Positions 52,136-60,673 of a stretch of DNA of 64,000 bases are shown here, piece after piece (the first letter of the stretch is position 1; every line of letters begins with the position of its first letter). Made by a program: the position numbers and the translations under genes. The notes beneath the pieces are model-generated. The model saw only the letters and a list, made by a program, of their open reading frames with translations. It made no database searches and was not told the DNA's origin. Source of the stretch: Bacillota bacterium (lineage in GTDB: Bacteria > Bacillota > Limnochordia > DTU080); assembly GCA_012840225.1 (NCBI GenBank), contig DULU01000005.1, positions 18,717 to 82,716 on the forward strand. The letters are read 5' to 3'.

Positions 52136-53098
52136 TTAATTTCCGGCAACCAGTTCCGACCGTCCCTTGATTATCTCTTCAGCCAAAAGCACCGCCTCTT
52201 CCAGAGCCTGACCCAGCCGGCCGCTGGTCACGGCCTCCAGGCTCTCCTGCGCCCAGGCCGGAAACCGCGGCAGCCTCGCCGCCACCACCAGCGAGTAAAC
52301 AGTGGAGAGCGGCCTGTCGATCACTTCTTCCCTCGGATCAAGGTCGGCGGTGCCATAAGCGGCCATGAAGGCCGCCGCAGCGCGTGGCCCCAGTGAGCCG
52401 GTGACATTGCGGCAGTCGCTATAGGGCAAGCCGATGCCGATGAGATGGTAGTCATAGACCAATGCTTCCAGCCGGCCGTCGGCGGCCTTGCGGCTGAGCG
52501 CCAGATTTGTCCAGTGAAAGTCGTTGTAGCAAAGCGTGGTACGCAAAGCAGCTTCCGCCTGCTTCAGCAGGGGCAGGGCTTCCATAAAGGCCTGCCAATG
52601 CGGATGGTCGCTCAAACCCAGGATGAAAGCCGTCTCTGCCAGGCTCCTCTCATCGAGGGCATCAGATTCCCGCCTGAGGAAGGACGGTCTGAGCAAGCCC
52701 TGCTCCAGGAAGGCAGAGCCTCTCTGGTGCAGCAGTTTGTACCACCGGCCGATGGCTTCGCCCACCACCGCTTCTTCCGCATCAGCTGCCTCCGCCGCCC
52801 GCCACCGCTCGCTCGCCGCCAGATCCTCCAGGAGCAGGGCATGGTCGCTCGTGCCGTATACCGCCAAGGTAGGCACATCGAGCTCCTGCAGAAGCCTATA
52901 GGCACCGATCTCCACCGCCGCGCCGGAAATCTCGGGGAACCATTTGATGACAAAAGAGCTTTTGCCGGTGCTCCTGCCGGTATGGATATGCACCCGCCAG
53001 ATACGATGTCCATGCCGGGTGGAGAGAACCGCCACCTCTGTGATCAAGCCGGGATTGAGCCCCAGCTCTGCGGCCACCTGACCAACTTCCGCCGCCAC
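52136..53098 (-). CDS. Aminoglycoside phosphotransferase (APH)/choline kinase-like family protein
   Basis: The 320-residue protein has a kinase-like fold. SSFVIKWFP carries the ATP-binding Lys and LLLEDLAA the hinge. The Brenner-type loop LCYNDFHWTNLALS holds the catalytic Asp and Asn, and VYDYHLIGIGLPYSD the metal Asp. It would phosphorylate a hydroxyl of a small molecule. Whether it gives resistance is unknown. The GTG start is weakly supported. It lies in the packed minus-strand run, 18 bp from each neighbour. Confidence 0.82.
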   Translation of the reverse strand: MAAEVGQVAAELGLNPGLITEVAVLSTRHGHRIWRVHIHTGRSTGKSSFVIKWFPEISGAAVEIGAYRLLQELDVPTLAVYGTSDHALLLEDLAASERWRAAEAADAEEAVVGEAIGRWYKLLHQRGSAFLEQGLLRPSFLRRESDALDERSLAETAFILGLSDHPHWQAFMEALPLLKQAEAALRTTLCYNDFHWTNLALSRKAADGRLEALVYDYHLIGIGLPYSDCRNVTGSLGPRAAAAFMAAYGTADLDPREEVIDRPLSTVYSLVVAARLPRFPAWAQESLEAVTSGRLGQALEEAVLLAEEIIKGRSELVAGN

Positions 53099-53116
53099 TT
53101 CTCATCAGTCCCATTT

Positions 53117-53578
53117 TTATTGAATGACCGGCCAATCCTCAGGATGAAAAAGATGGGGTATGATCATCCGGTGCGTAGCCACGACCGGCACCACGGCCAG
53201 ATCGGCTTCGGAAAAGAAACGGGCTTCCCTCGATTCGGCGCTGAGAGTAATCACTTCACTGGAAGCCTCCGCGGCAAAACAGACGGTGATGCTTTGCAGA
53301 ATATCACCTTCCTCATAGGCAATGATGCGCGTTGGATGAGAGAAAAGACCCAGCAAACGCAGAGCGCCCACTTTCAGGCCTGTCTCTTCCCATATTTCCC
53401 GCCGGGCGCACTCCTCCAAAGATTCACCGAGCTCCATCGCGCCGCCGATCAGCCCCCAATCGCCGTCCCGCCGGTGATCCAAAAGCACCCTGCCCCGGTG
53501 AAAAATAGCCGTCGCCGTACCGATATGTAAACAGGTGGGCAAGGGGGCCAGGGAATCCATATAATAATATTTAGCCAT
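53117..53578 (-). CDS. Nudix hydrolase
   Basis: The 153-residue protein has the Nudix box GGAMELGESLEECARREIWEETGL (residues about 45-68), the GX5EX7REUXEEXGU pattern that binds Mg and hydrolyses nucleoside diphosphates linked to other groups. The fold is of ADP-ribose pyrophosphatase/MutT size. Possible housecleaning role beside the kinase and methyltransferase genes. Confidence 0.92.
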   Translation of the reverse strand: MAKYYYMDSLAPLPTCLHIGTATAIFHRGRVLLDHRRDGDWGLIGGAMELGESLEECARREIWEETGLKVGALRLLGLFSHPTRIIAYEEGDILQSITVCFAAEASSEVITLSAESREARFFSEADLAVVPVVATHRMIIPHLFHPEDWPVIQ

Positions 53579-53616
53579 ATTTCACCACCAGGTGCAATTT
53601 ATCTTTGGAAAAATGA

Positions 53617-54207
53617 TCACTTGCGCAGAGATTTAGCCCATTGAGGCGTCCTGCGCTCAGCCGTCATGACGAAATAGCCATCAATCTCTTCCACCCGCAC
53701 ACCGCCGAAAATAGCCCGCATTTTGTTCTCATACCATGTGCGCCGCTTGACGACCAAGCACATCCGGCCGCCCATCTTAAGCCGGTTGAAGCCCCGCTCG
53801 ATGAAATGCTTGGCTGTCGAAAAATCGCTATGATATGGCGGGTTGGTGAGGATGATGGTGAACCCGGCCTCATCCAGGGCGGCAAAGCCCTCGCTTTGGA
53901 CCACCTTCACCGCCTCCACCCCGTTGAGCTCGGCGTTCAGGCGGGCATATGCCGTGGCCAAGGGGTCATTGTCCAGCATAATCACCTTATCCGGTCCAAC
54001 GATCTTCGCCGCCAGGATGCCCACCACGCCGTAGCCGCACCCCAGATCCAGGACCCGGTCCTCAGGATGGAAATCCACTGTCGAGAGCATGGCTAATGTG
54101 CCCCGGTCTATGGACTTGGGCGAGAAGAGCCTGGGATGCGTCCGCAGGTGGAGATGCACGCCTTTAATGATGCAGGTTATCTCGCCATCTTCAGCATCAG
54201 TTACCAT
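53617..54207 (-). CDS. RsmC-like SAM-dependent methyltransferase
   Basis: The protein (196 residues from ATG 54207) has HPRLFSPKSIDRGTLAML, motif I VLDLGCGYGVVGILAA and the catalytic NPPY in IILTNPPYHSD. This is the small-domain pattern of RsmC/RlmG-type enzymes that methylate N2 of guanine in ribosomal RNA. The C-terminal VVKRRTWYENKM fits. Its start overlaps the stop of the VOC gene, so translation is coupled. ATG 54216 or 54249 are alternatives. Confidence 0.88.
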   Translation of the reverse strand: MVTDAEDGEITCIIKGVHLHLRTHPRLFSPKSIDRGTLAMLSTVDFHPEDRVLDLGCGYGVVGILAAKIVGPDKVIMLDNDPLATAYARLNAELNGVEAVKVVQSEGFAALDEAGFTIILTNPPYHSDFSTAKHFIERGFNRLKMGGRMCLVVKRRTWYENKMRAIFGGVRVEEIDGYFVMTAERRTPQWAKSLRK

Positions 54208-54562
54208 ATGTACCATCTTTACGTTTGTGCAGAATGACGGTGTTGCCATCCGGATCCAGTATCTCTAAGTGCCAGCAGGTGGAGAGTTCATGCAAGGGAC
54301 GCTTCACCTTGATCCCCTTGGCCGCCACCTCTTGCGCCGCCGCCTCCAGATCGGTTACGGCTAAGGCAATCACCCCGCCGCCAGCATTGGCCGGCCGGCC
54401 GCCGCTCAATGTCAGGGTCACATTTCCCGCATTGAACTCGGCCCATTGCCACTTTTCCTTATAAAATTCCAACGACAGTCCTAAAAAGCCCCGGTAAAAC
54501 TCTATGGCTTTCTGCATGTCGCTGACATAAAATAGAACAAAATCAGTGCTCAAGATTCTCAA
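54197..54562 (-). CDS. VOC (glyoxalase/bleomycin resistance) family protein
   Basis: The 121-residue protein is a typical single VOC domain: FVLFYVSDMQKAIEFYRGFLGL, AVTDLEAAAQEVAAKGIKV and LEILDPDGNTVILHKR. Such proteins use a metal to act on, or bind, small molecules. Substrate unknown. Coupled with the RsmC-like gene by overlap. Confidence 0.9.
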   Translation of the reverse strand: MRILSTDFVLFYVSDMQKAIEFYRGFLGLSLEFYKEKWQWAEFNAGNVTLTLSGGRPANAGGGVIALAVTDLEAAAQEVAAKGIKVKRPLHELSTCWHLEILDPDGNTVILHKRKDGTYGN

Positions 54563-54600
54563 ATGTTACCCTCATTTCTAAATCAATGCCGACCACCAGC

Positions 54601-55410
54601 TCAATTGGCGAAACCAGCTTTTTGCTTCCAATAGCGATACACATCACCGCCCCTCCCGGACTTATAATGGCTGTAGGCAAAGCCCAGGCGGAGCACTTCA
54701 GGATCCGGCCCATCTTTCTGCCGATCGTCTTCGCCCGGACAGTCGATGATATAGCCGCCCGGCTTGGTAACCCGCATCATTTCCCGGTATTCGGCCTCAT
54801 AATCGTCGCCGAATACATGACCGCTCATCACCACATCAAACATGTCGTCAGGAAAGGGCAGCTCGGCAATGGTGCCGTCCACGATGTAAAGATTTTGCAC
54901 CCCCAGGCGGCGCTTCTTTTCCCTCAGATAGGCGCGCAGCCGGCCCACCGGCTCGCAGGCATACACCACCTTGGCATAAGGAGCTGCAGCAAAGGCCAAC
55001 CTCCCTGTTCCGCTGCCGATATCCAACACAGTCTTCCCGCGCAAATCCGCCATCTCCAGCAGCTTTTCAGGCTGCCAGTCGGCTATATAGCCCAACCGCT
55101 CCATGACTTCCGGATAAAGGTAGACCACCGCCCAGTCCAGAGCATCCAGGACATAATGCTCGGCTCGCCTTCTCTCCTCTTCGCCGCCTGCCGGGCCGGC
55201 TTCGGCGGCCAAGGCGGCAAAATGGGCGCGGTATTCCGGACAGCTTTCGCCGAAATACCATAAAATAGCCGGATGGGCGGCCAGGACCACTCCCAGTTGG
55301 TTCCGGAACTCCGCATCATCATATTTGGCAATGACGCGGATCAGGATATCATCCAGCAAAAGCAGGCAGTTGATGGAGTATTTCGCCGGGTCGATCCAGC
55401 CATAGCTCAC
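54601..55410 (-). CDS. Class I SAM-dependent methyltransferase with an N-terminal helical domain
   Basis: The 269-residue protein has an unusual N-terminal helical part (YSINCLLLLDDILIRVIAKYDDAEF, YFGESCPEYRAHFAALAAEA). The SAM domain follows: TVLDIGSGTGRLAFAAAPYA, VVYACEPVGRLR, LPFPDDMFDVVMSGHVFGDD, VTKPGGYIIDCPG. The target is unknown. It sits in the minus-strand run between VOC and small-protein genes. Confidence 0.87.
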   Translation of the reverse strand: MSYGWIDPAKYSINCLLLLDDILIRVIAKYDDAEFRNQLGVVLAAHPAILWYFGESCPEYRAHFAALAAEAGPAGGEEERRRAEHYVLDALDWAVVYLYPEVMERLGYIADWQPEKLLEMADLRGKTVLDIGSGTGRLAFAAAPYAKVVYACEPVGRLRAYLREKKRRLGVQNLYIVDGTIAELPFPDDMFDVVMSGHVFGDDYEAEYREMMRVTKPGGYIIDCPGEDDRQKDGPDPEVLRLGFAYSHYKSGRGGDVYRYWKQKAGFAN

Positions 55411-55441
55411 CGGTTTTTCCTTCCCTTCTCGCCCATTCTCC

Positions 55442-55663
55442 TTATTTCTCCCACTTCCTCCGGGCTTGCCAGGCCAGCTGGGCGTATAGCGTCGGCCACT
55501 TCCCGGGTTGGCCTACCCTTTCCTTCGGCAGACAGGACTTACCCAAGGTGCCTTCCAGAATGACCCGGCCCTCCACCGGATCAATCATTATGTCTTCACG
55601 GATGAGGCCGCATTCGGCCAATACGGTCAGGTTAGATATCACCATGAGGCCTTGGCCGTCCAT
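55442..55663 (-). CDS. Small protein of unknown function
   Basis: The 73-codon frame (NLTVLAECGLIREDIMIDP, VILEGTLGKSC, LYAQLAWQARRKWEK) has coding-like composition and fills the gap between two genes of the run. It overlaps the VOC gene end by about 30 bp from ATG 55663, less from ATG 55645. I do not recognise it. It could be the end of a longer lost gene. Confidence 0.5.
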   Translation of the reverse strand: MDGQGLMVISNLTVLAECGLIREDIMIDPVEGRVILEGTLGKSCLPKERVGQPGKWPTLYAQLAWQARRKWEK

Positions 55664-56123
55664 CCACGAAAGATCCCGGGCGGCGGCGTCCTTCTTCTTT
55701 TTTCAGAAACAGGGCCTGCTGGCTGTCCGGAAGCATCTCCATCAGTTCGATCCTGTTCCCGTCGGGATCGGTGATCCAGCACTGCAGCGCACCGGCCCGC
55801 CCCCGGCGCGGCTCCCCGGTCGGCTTAAGGCCGCGGGCGGCCAGCTCGTCCAGAGTCTGCTTTAAGTTCTCCACATGAAGGCAAACATGTACCAATCCCA
55901 ACTCCGGAACGACTACCTCGCCGCCGTCGGGCTTTTCAAAAAGCTCGATGAAGTTGTCGCCGTTGATATAAAGGTAGATGGCCATAAGGGTGCCGTCGTC
56001 GCGGTAGAGGCGAAAGGCTTCTTCCAGTCCCAACATATCTATATACCACTGCAGGCTGCGCTGGAAATTTTTTACACGGATGGCCACATGACCCAGTCCC
56101 CGGATGGTCAAGTTACTCACCAC
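55632..56123 (-). CDS. VOC (glyoxalase) family protein
   Basis: The 163-residue protein has a complete VOC domain: GLGHVAIRVKNFQRSLQWYIDMLGLEE, NFIELFEKPDG, GLVHVCLHVENLKQTLDELAARG and CWITDPDGNRIELMEM with the last metal Glu. It resembles lactoylglutathione-lyase-like or methylmalonyl-CoA epimerase-like proteins; the reaction is unknown. It is the first gene of the run ending with the GDPD gene; GTG 56123 has AAAGGA upstream. The last 25 residues are Arg/Pro-rich and may be read-through. Confidence 0.88.
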   Translation of the reverse strand: MVSNLTIRGLGHVAIRVKNFQRSLQWYIDMLGLEEAFRLYRDDGTLMAIYLYINGDNFIELFEKPDGGEVVVPELGLVHVCLHVENLKQTLDELAARGLKPTGEPRRGRAGALQCWITDPDGNRIELMEMLPDSQQALFLKKEEGRRRPGSFVDGRPRPHGDI

Positions 56124-56263
56124 TATCCTTTTCTTAATTTGTAGGTTGCTCAGTTATATTCAGGATTGTGGTTTTTGTTCCTGCCAACCTGAAGGCCGCG
56201 GTCTCCGGAAAGTTCAACTTAACGCAAACCGACTAAACTTTGGAAAGCGGGCGGCGGGGGGAA

Positions 56264-57268
56264 TCAATTAGGTGCCGGTCCGGTGGTGTTCCCGGGAATA
56301 AAATGAGGTGCCAGGCTGACGTGAGCGGTACCTTGCAGCGCGCCTTTTAGATAACCTTCAGCGAGGCGGATCACATGGTAGCCGATTTCCGGCAGGCGAT
56401 AACCGAAGGTGGTCAAGCCCAGATCCCTGGTCTGCGGCAGATTGTCATGCCCCATCACGGATATCTGCCGGGGCACTTCTATGCCCTGCGTGCGCAACGA
56501 GACGATCACGGCGCTGGCCACAATGTCGTTATAGGTCCATATGGCGGTGGGCGGCGTGGACAAGGCCAACAACTGCTTCACGCAATCGCCGGCCCACTCC
56601 AGCACCCGGCCCTGTACCGGTTCGGCAAACAATTCCGGACGGTAAATACCCAAATTTTCCAGGCCGGCGCGGAAGCCGCGCAGCCGATCACGCATAGCGG
56701 AGGAAGTTTGATTGCCGGGAAGATAGGCGATATGGCGATGTCCCAGGCCGGCCAGGTAATTGGCGGCCGTAATGCCGGTAAGATAATCATCGTGGGTCAC
56801 GGCGCTGGTGAAACCATTGGTGTAGCGATTGATCAAAATGGCCGGGTATCTCTGCCTGGAGAGGAGGGCGGCATCCTCCTCCGTGATGCTGTCCCAGGTA
56901 CCCACCACTACCACCCCATCTCCCAGGCCGGAGATGCCGGCCAGCCCGGTTTCCAGAGATTCGTGATGAGCGGCGCGGTGAAAGACGACCTCAAATCCGA
57001 GTTCCGCTCCCCTATTGCTGATCTCGTTTAAAGCTTCATCGAAGAACTGTTCCCAGCCTCTGTCGAGCACGAGCACTATCAGGCGGCCCACTTTGTTTTC
57101 CCTGGCGAAAGACGACAGAGGAAAGCCCAGCTCAAGAGCGGCGGAGATCACTTTGCGCCGCGTGACTTCAGACACCCGCCGGTCATTGTGCAATGCCCGG
57201 GACACGGTGGCTATGGATAAGCCGGATCTCTTCGCTATGTCGCTCAAAGTAGCCTTGCCTTTGCTCAT
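56264..57268 (-). CDS. LacI-family transcriptional repressor
   Basis: The 334-residue regulator has the LacI helix-turn-helix TLSDIAKRSGLSIATVSRALHNDRRVSE at the N-terminus. The periplasmic-binding-like effector domain follows (VVVGTWDSITEED, GHRHIAYLPGN, YNDIVASAVIVSLRTQGIEVPRQISVMGHDN). It should repress sugar-uptake or catabolic genes in the absence of a sugar. It lies directly downstream of a sugar-binding protein gene on the same strand, so that gene is a likely target. GGAGGG precedes ATG 57268. Confidence 0.94.
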   Translation of the reverse strand: MSKGKATLSDIAKRSGLSIATVSRALHNDRRVSEVTRRKVISAALELGFPLSSFARENKVGRLIVLVLDRGWEQFFDEALNEISNRGAELGFEVVFHRAAHHESLETGLAGISGLGDGVVVVGTWDSITEEDAALLSRQRYPAILINRYTNGFTSAVTHDDYLTGITAANYLAGLGHRHIAYLPGNQTSSAMRDRLRGFRAGLENLGIYRPELFAEPVQGRVLEWAGDCVKQLLALSTPPTAIWTYNDIVASAVIVSLRTQGIEVPRQISVMGHDNLPQTRDLGLTTFGYRLPEIGYHVIRLAEGYLKGALQGTAHVSLAPHFIPGNTTGPAPN

Positions 57269-57358
57269 TCTTTCCCTCCAAGCACATATCTACTAAAATG
57301 GGCTGGCTTGAACTTCAGGCCAGCCCAAGCGTGATACCCACATACTGTTTACGGCAAC

Positions 57359-58585
57359 TTACGGCAGTAAAGCTTCCAGCTCGGCTTGCAGCATATTGGC
57401 GGCATTCAGGCGATCGGTGGAGCCGGCATATATTTGACCATACCATTTACGAATGGAGGCTTCAATAGCCACCACATTGGCGGCACAGGCCGGATGCGGA
57501 CGCACGTAGTCGAGTATCTCCAGGATGGTCAGCTTGCGCTGCGGCACGTTGCGCTCCGTCAGAGCCACAGCCACCACCGAACGCCGGCTGGCCAGGGAGT
57601 TCGACAAGGTGGCGAACTTGGCCACATTCTCCCTCTGGAGGAGGAAGCGTATGAAAGCCCATGCTTCATCCTTGTATTTCGAGTTGATGCCCATCACCCA
57701 ACCGCCGGAAGAGAGGCGGCTAACCTTAAAGCCCTTCGGTCCGGTGGGGAAATGCGCATAATCCCAATTCTCCCCAAAGGTGAAGTTACCTTCAGAACTG
57801 TTGGAGACGCGCATGGCCGCCGTACCGCCTGAGAAATTCCCGCCGTGCAGATTCTCCTGAACGGTCATTTCCAACCAGCGCAGAGCATCCAGGGTATTCG
57901 GTTCGTTGGCTCTGGGAACATACGTTTTCCGCTCAGGCAGGACCGGGGTGAAGAAGTCTCCATCATACATCCAAAGAAACGGCAAGAAGGCGGGCCACCA
58001 GTTGAAGCCGTGCAGGCCGTATTGGGTGATGGTACCGTCGCTCCCCATATAGGTGGCCTTCCTGGCCATGCTGGTGAACTGATCAAGGTTCCAGTCCGGA
58101 GTGTAGACCAGCCCGGCGTTGCCGAATATGTCTTTGTTTATATAGACAGTCAAGGGGTAAACCACTACCGGCAGCCCATATATAGCCGACCCGATGCGAT
58201 AGGTTTCCACCGAGGCGGGGAAGAAATCGGACAACTCGTTCTTCAGGTCGCGGTTGATATAATGAGTCAGATCGGCGAAGGCGCCGCTGTTGGCGAAAGA
58301 CGGCAAAGCTTTATCGTTCAGAAAGATGACGTCCGGACCTGAGCCGGCAATAATTTCCACAGCCAGGTTTTCCCACATCACATTTTCCGCATCGCCCGGT
58401 AAATTGCGTAAGGTCACCTCGACCTCCGTCTGGCTATTGTTGAAAGCTTCCACCAATTCCGAGTGATAGGGCAAGACATTGGCAAAGCCCACGACAGCAT
58501 AGTCAATTGTCACTTTGGCTTGTGCTACCGAAAATGTACCCAAGGCCAATACAACAAGCACCATTATCACAAATGGTTTTCTCAT
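57359..58585 (-). CDS. Extracellular sugar-binding protein (ABC transporter, family 1)
   Basis: The 408-residue protein has a signal peptide (FVIMVLVVLALGTFSVAQA, cleavage AQA before KVTI) without a lipobox. Binding-protein landmarks follow: GSGPDVIFLNDKALPSFANSGAFADLT, IYGLPVVVYPLTVYINKDIF and YKDEAWAFIRFLLQRENVAKFA. It captures an oligosaccharide outside the cell. No permease genes are adjacent. The LacI gene follows 90 bp downstream. AAAGGAG precedes ATG 58585. Confidence 0.9.
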   Translation of the reverse strand: MRKPFVIMVLVVLALGTFSVAQAKVTIDYAVVGFANVLPYHSELVEAFNNSQTEVEVTLRNLPGDAENVMWENLAVEIIAGSGPDVIFLNDKALPSFANSGAFADLTHYINRDLKNELSDFFPASVETYRIGSAIYGLPVVVYPLTVYINKDIFGNAGLVYTPDWNLDQFTSMARKATYMGSDGTITQYGLHGFNWWPAFLPFLWMYDGDFFTPVLPERKTYVPRANEPNTLDALRWLEMTVQENLHGGNFSGGTAAMRVSNSSEGNFTFGENWDYAHFPTGPKGFKVSRLSSGGWVMGINSKYKDEAWAFIRFLLQRENVAKFATLSNSLASRRSVVAVALTERNVPQRKLTILEILDYVRPHPACAANVVAIEASIRKWYGQIYAGSTDRLNAANMLQAELEALLP

Positions 58586-59082
58586 GACAGACTCCTTTCT
58601 CTACTAATTTTTTGCATAACAAAATGCGCCGATGCTAAGAGTCCACTATCCTACACTGCCGATACTCCGGTGTCCTGAATCCGGTATGTTTCATCCGGTC
58701 TGAGCATGTTTCTGAACCGATCACCTCCTACACACCATTTTCGCACACACGGCATGCTATATATATTTGGTCCAAGCATCATTTTTTCCTTCATATGTAA
58801 ATGCAAAAATAAAAATATATATGCAAACAAAGAAGCCGGACTGTGGATGTATTGATGATAAACTATCCCGCCGCCTTGCCGCTTCCGGCTATGCCCTGCC
58901 TGACGGCCAACAAACCCGCTCCGGCAAGGGGAACCTGACGGCAGGAGTCAGGAACTTCCCTTGCCGGGCGGGCTGGATAATCTCCCCTGTGCGCTTGATT
59001 TGGCGACCGGTGAGCTTGATCATTGGTATGTAATTATTTTACATGGCCCAACAGCATATTTTACAATAGACGTTATAATTCA
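58586..59082. other. Intergenic region of about 500 bp with a large hairpin
   Basis: The first 230 bp are AT-rich and should hold the promoter of the sugar-binding gene. A GC-rich block (58860-58990) contains the long hairpin at 58921-58967. An 88-codon open frame (58767-59033) spans it but looks like chance reading through the hairpin. Confidence 0.5.
58921..58967. other. Long two-tier hairpin, possible structured RNA or terminator
   Basis: Outer arms CCGGCAAGGG(G)AA (58921-58933) and TTCCCTTGCCGG (58956-58967) pair over 12 bases with one bulged G. An inner stem CCTGAC/GTCAGG (58934-58939 with 58947-58952) closes loop GGCAGGA. No T run follows directly, so simple termination is doubtful. 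Confidence 0.6.
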
Positions 59083-59591
59083 TCAGCAAACTTCGATCCG
59101 CCCATAGGCCGCCAGAACAGAGAGAGCGTCCAGCGTCACTTTCCCCCGCCATTCGCTTCTTGCCGCCGGGCTGGGCAGTGTCCAATCTACCGGCCAGCCG
59201 CCGTCCTCCTCCTGCCTTTCCAATAAGGACTCCAGCTGTCCATCTATCTGTTCCTTGGTGAATAGTTCCCGCAACGGCGCTCCTGGAGAAGGCGCAAAGT
59301 GAAGCGGAGTGAGCCCATATTTCGTCACCGGTGCCTGGGCTATAAAGAAGCGGGCGTGCGGCAGGGTGGCGGCGATTTTTCCCGTCAACGCCGCAGCTGT
59401 CTGCCTGTCCGGTAGATGGGCGGCAAGACGGGCGGTACAGAGCAAAGCGTGAGCATCATCAGGTGGATCGGTAAGCAAGCAGCCGGCTCGCCCCCGGCAA
59501 ACCGGACAGCGAAAAGGAGGCGCTCAAGAAGCCGTGCTTCAGCATGAATAAATTGTGCGGCCCGAGTAAAAAGCTGGTCGGAGGCGCGCAT
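59083..59591 (-). pseudogene. Decayed terpenoid-cyclase/prenyltransferase-like toroid protein gene
   Basis: The 5' part (59591 to about 59475) encodes QFIHAEARLLERLLFAVRFAGGEPAACL. The 3' part, in another frame, encodes DDAHALLCTARLAAHLPDRQ, GLTPLHFAPSPGAPLRELF and RQEEDGGWPVDWTLPSPAARSEWRGKVTLDALSVLAAYG. I recall these as the two ends of one family of about 300 residues with alpha-toroid repeats. Roughly the central half is missing and the frame is shifted at the junction near 59470, so this is an internally deleted, inactive gene. Confidence 0.7.
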
Positions 59592-59624
59592 ATTCTGTCA
59601 CCCTTCCCCGCTCTTTCGCAGCAT

Positions 59625-60626
59625 TTATTTCAGGAAATTCTTTATATGCCCGATGGCTTTGGCCTCGGCGCCGCCCGCTTCCTTAACCAGCCGGGCGGCG
59701 GCTTTCAGCTCGGCCGCCTCATGCTGCCCGTTTTTACCGGTGAAAATGGCGCAGGCTTCCTTCAGCGCCTCTTCCACCTGCCGATAGTAACCGGCCGCGG
59801 CCGCCAACTCCTCACCTTTGCCGGCAGCGTCCATTTCCCCGGCGATCAGCTCCAGATATCTCCCGGCATAGTGACGGGCGGCCGTATAGGTGGCGCAGAG
59901 GTAATAGAGCATGTTCTGCTTTTCCCCTGTTTCCGCCAATCTCAGCAAGGCGTTCTCCCATTGCTCATAGGCAGGCAGACCATCCTGATATGCGGGGCGA
60001 TCGTTCCATTCACCCTGCTCGGCATGTTTCACCGCCGTATGCAAGGAATTCAGGATCGAGTCCTGGCGCTCTTTACCGTTTCGTCCGTCAATAATGGTTA
60101 CCGACATGATGGGAATATTGCGTTTCCCAAGTTGCTCATATTTTAATTTCGTCTCCGGGCTGATCACGCTTACGGCGCTGAGCTCGCCGGCCGCGTCGTC
60201 GTAACCGGTAATCACGCCCCATTCCGGTATATCGACATCCCAGCATATTGGGGTTTTGCCTTCATTTATGGCGGCCTTTATCGCCTCAAGAGCCGCAAGG
60301 CGCCTTTCTTCCGCCACAAATTCTTCATGCCAGAGCCTGCTGTGATACCTGCAGTTCCAGCCGGCATTTACTATGCCTGCCGGCAATATAGACCAGTTGA
60401 AGACGCTGGTGGCGCTGGGACAGATATCCTTATGTATCCAGATGCGAAAAGCCGCCCCGGAGGCGCCGGCCACCCACACCGGATCCACGCTGCCTTCCTG
60501 GGTCTGGAGAGCCGTCAGCGCCGCTTTGGTGTAGGAATGGAGATGACAGGTGGGAATGCCCTCTCCGCCGCTCGGATCATGGTGCCACTTCACATTGGCC
60601 ACTTGGGCTTTCGGGGGTAGAGACAT
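59625..60626 (-). CDS. Protein of unknown function, possible cysteine-peptidase-like fold
   Basis: The 333-residue protein starts MSLPPKAQVANVKWHHDPSGGEGIPTCHLHSYTKAALTAL. It has WVAGASGAAFRIWIHKDICPSATSVFNW, EGKTPICWDVDIPEWGVITGYDD and a helical C-terminal half rich in Glu and Ala. The early part faintly resembles BtrH/C39-like proteins that bind or cut peptides (a Gly-Cys-like start, then a G-Y-D turn), but this is a guess. ATG 60626 follows AAGGA. Neighbours are the decayed cyclase-like gene and a Nudix gene on the same strand. Confidence 0.6.
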   Translation of the reverse strand: MSLPPKAQVANVKWHHDPSGGEGIPTCHLHSYTKAALTALQTQEGSVDPVWVAGASGAAFRIWIHKDICPSATSVFNWSILPAGIVNAGWNCRYHSRLWHEEFVAEERRLAALEAIKAAINEGKTPICWDVDIPEWGVITGYDDAAGELSAVSVISPETKLKYEQLGKRNIPIMSVTIIDGRNGKERQDSILNSLHTAVKHAEQGEWNDRPAYQDGLPAYEQWENALLRLAETGEKQNMLYYLCATYTAARHYAGRYLELIAGEMDAAGKGEELAAAAGYYRQVEEALKEACAIFTGKNGQHEAAELKAAARLVKEAGGAEAKAIGHIKNFLK

Positions 60627-60673
60627 CACTATCCTTCTTTCTTTCTGTTACAAGAGCCCCGTGGGCTCATAGG

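Noticed and set aside
58767..59033. 88-codon open frame
   Set aside because: It runs through the long hairpin and AT-rich leader, has no ribosome site and the translation looks random.
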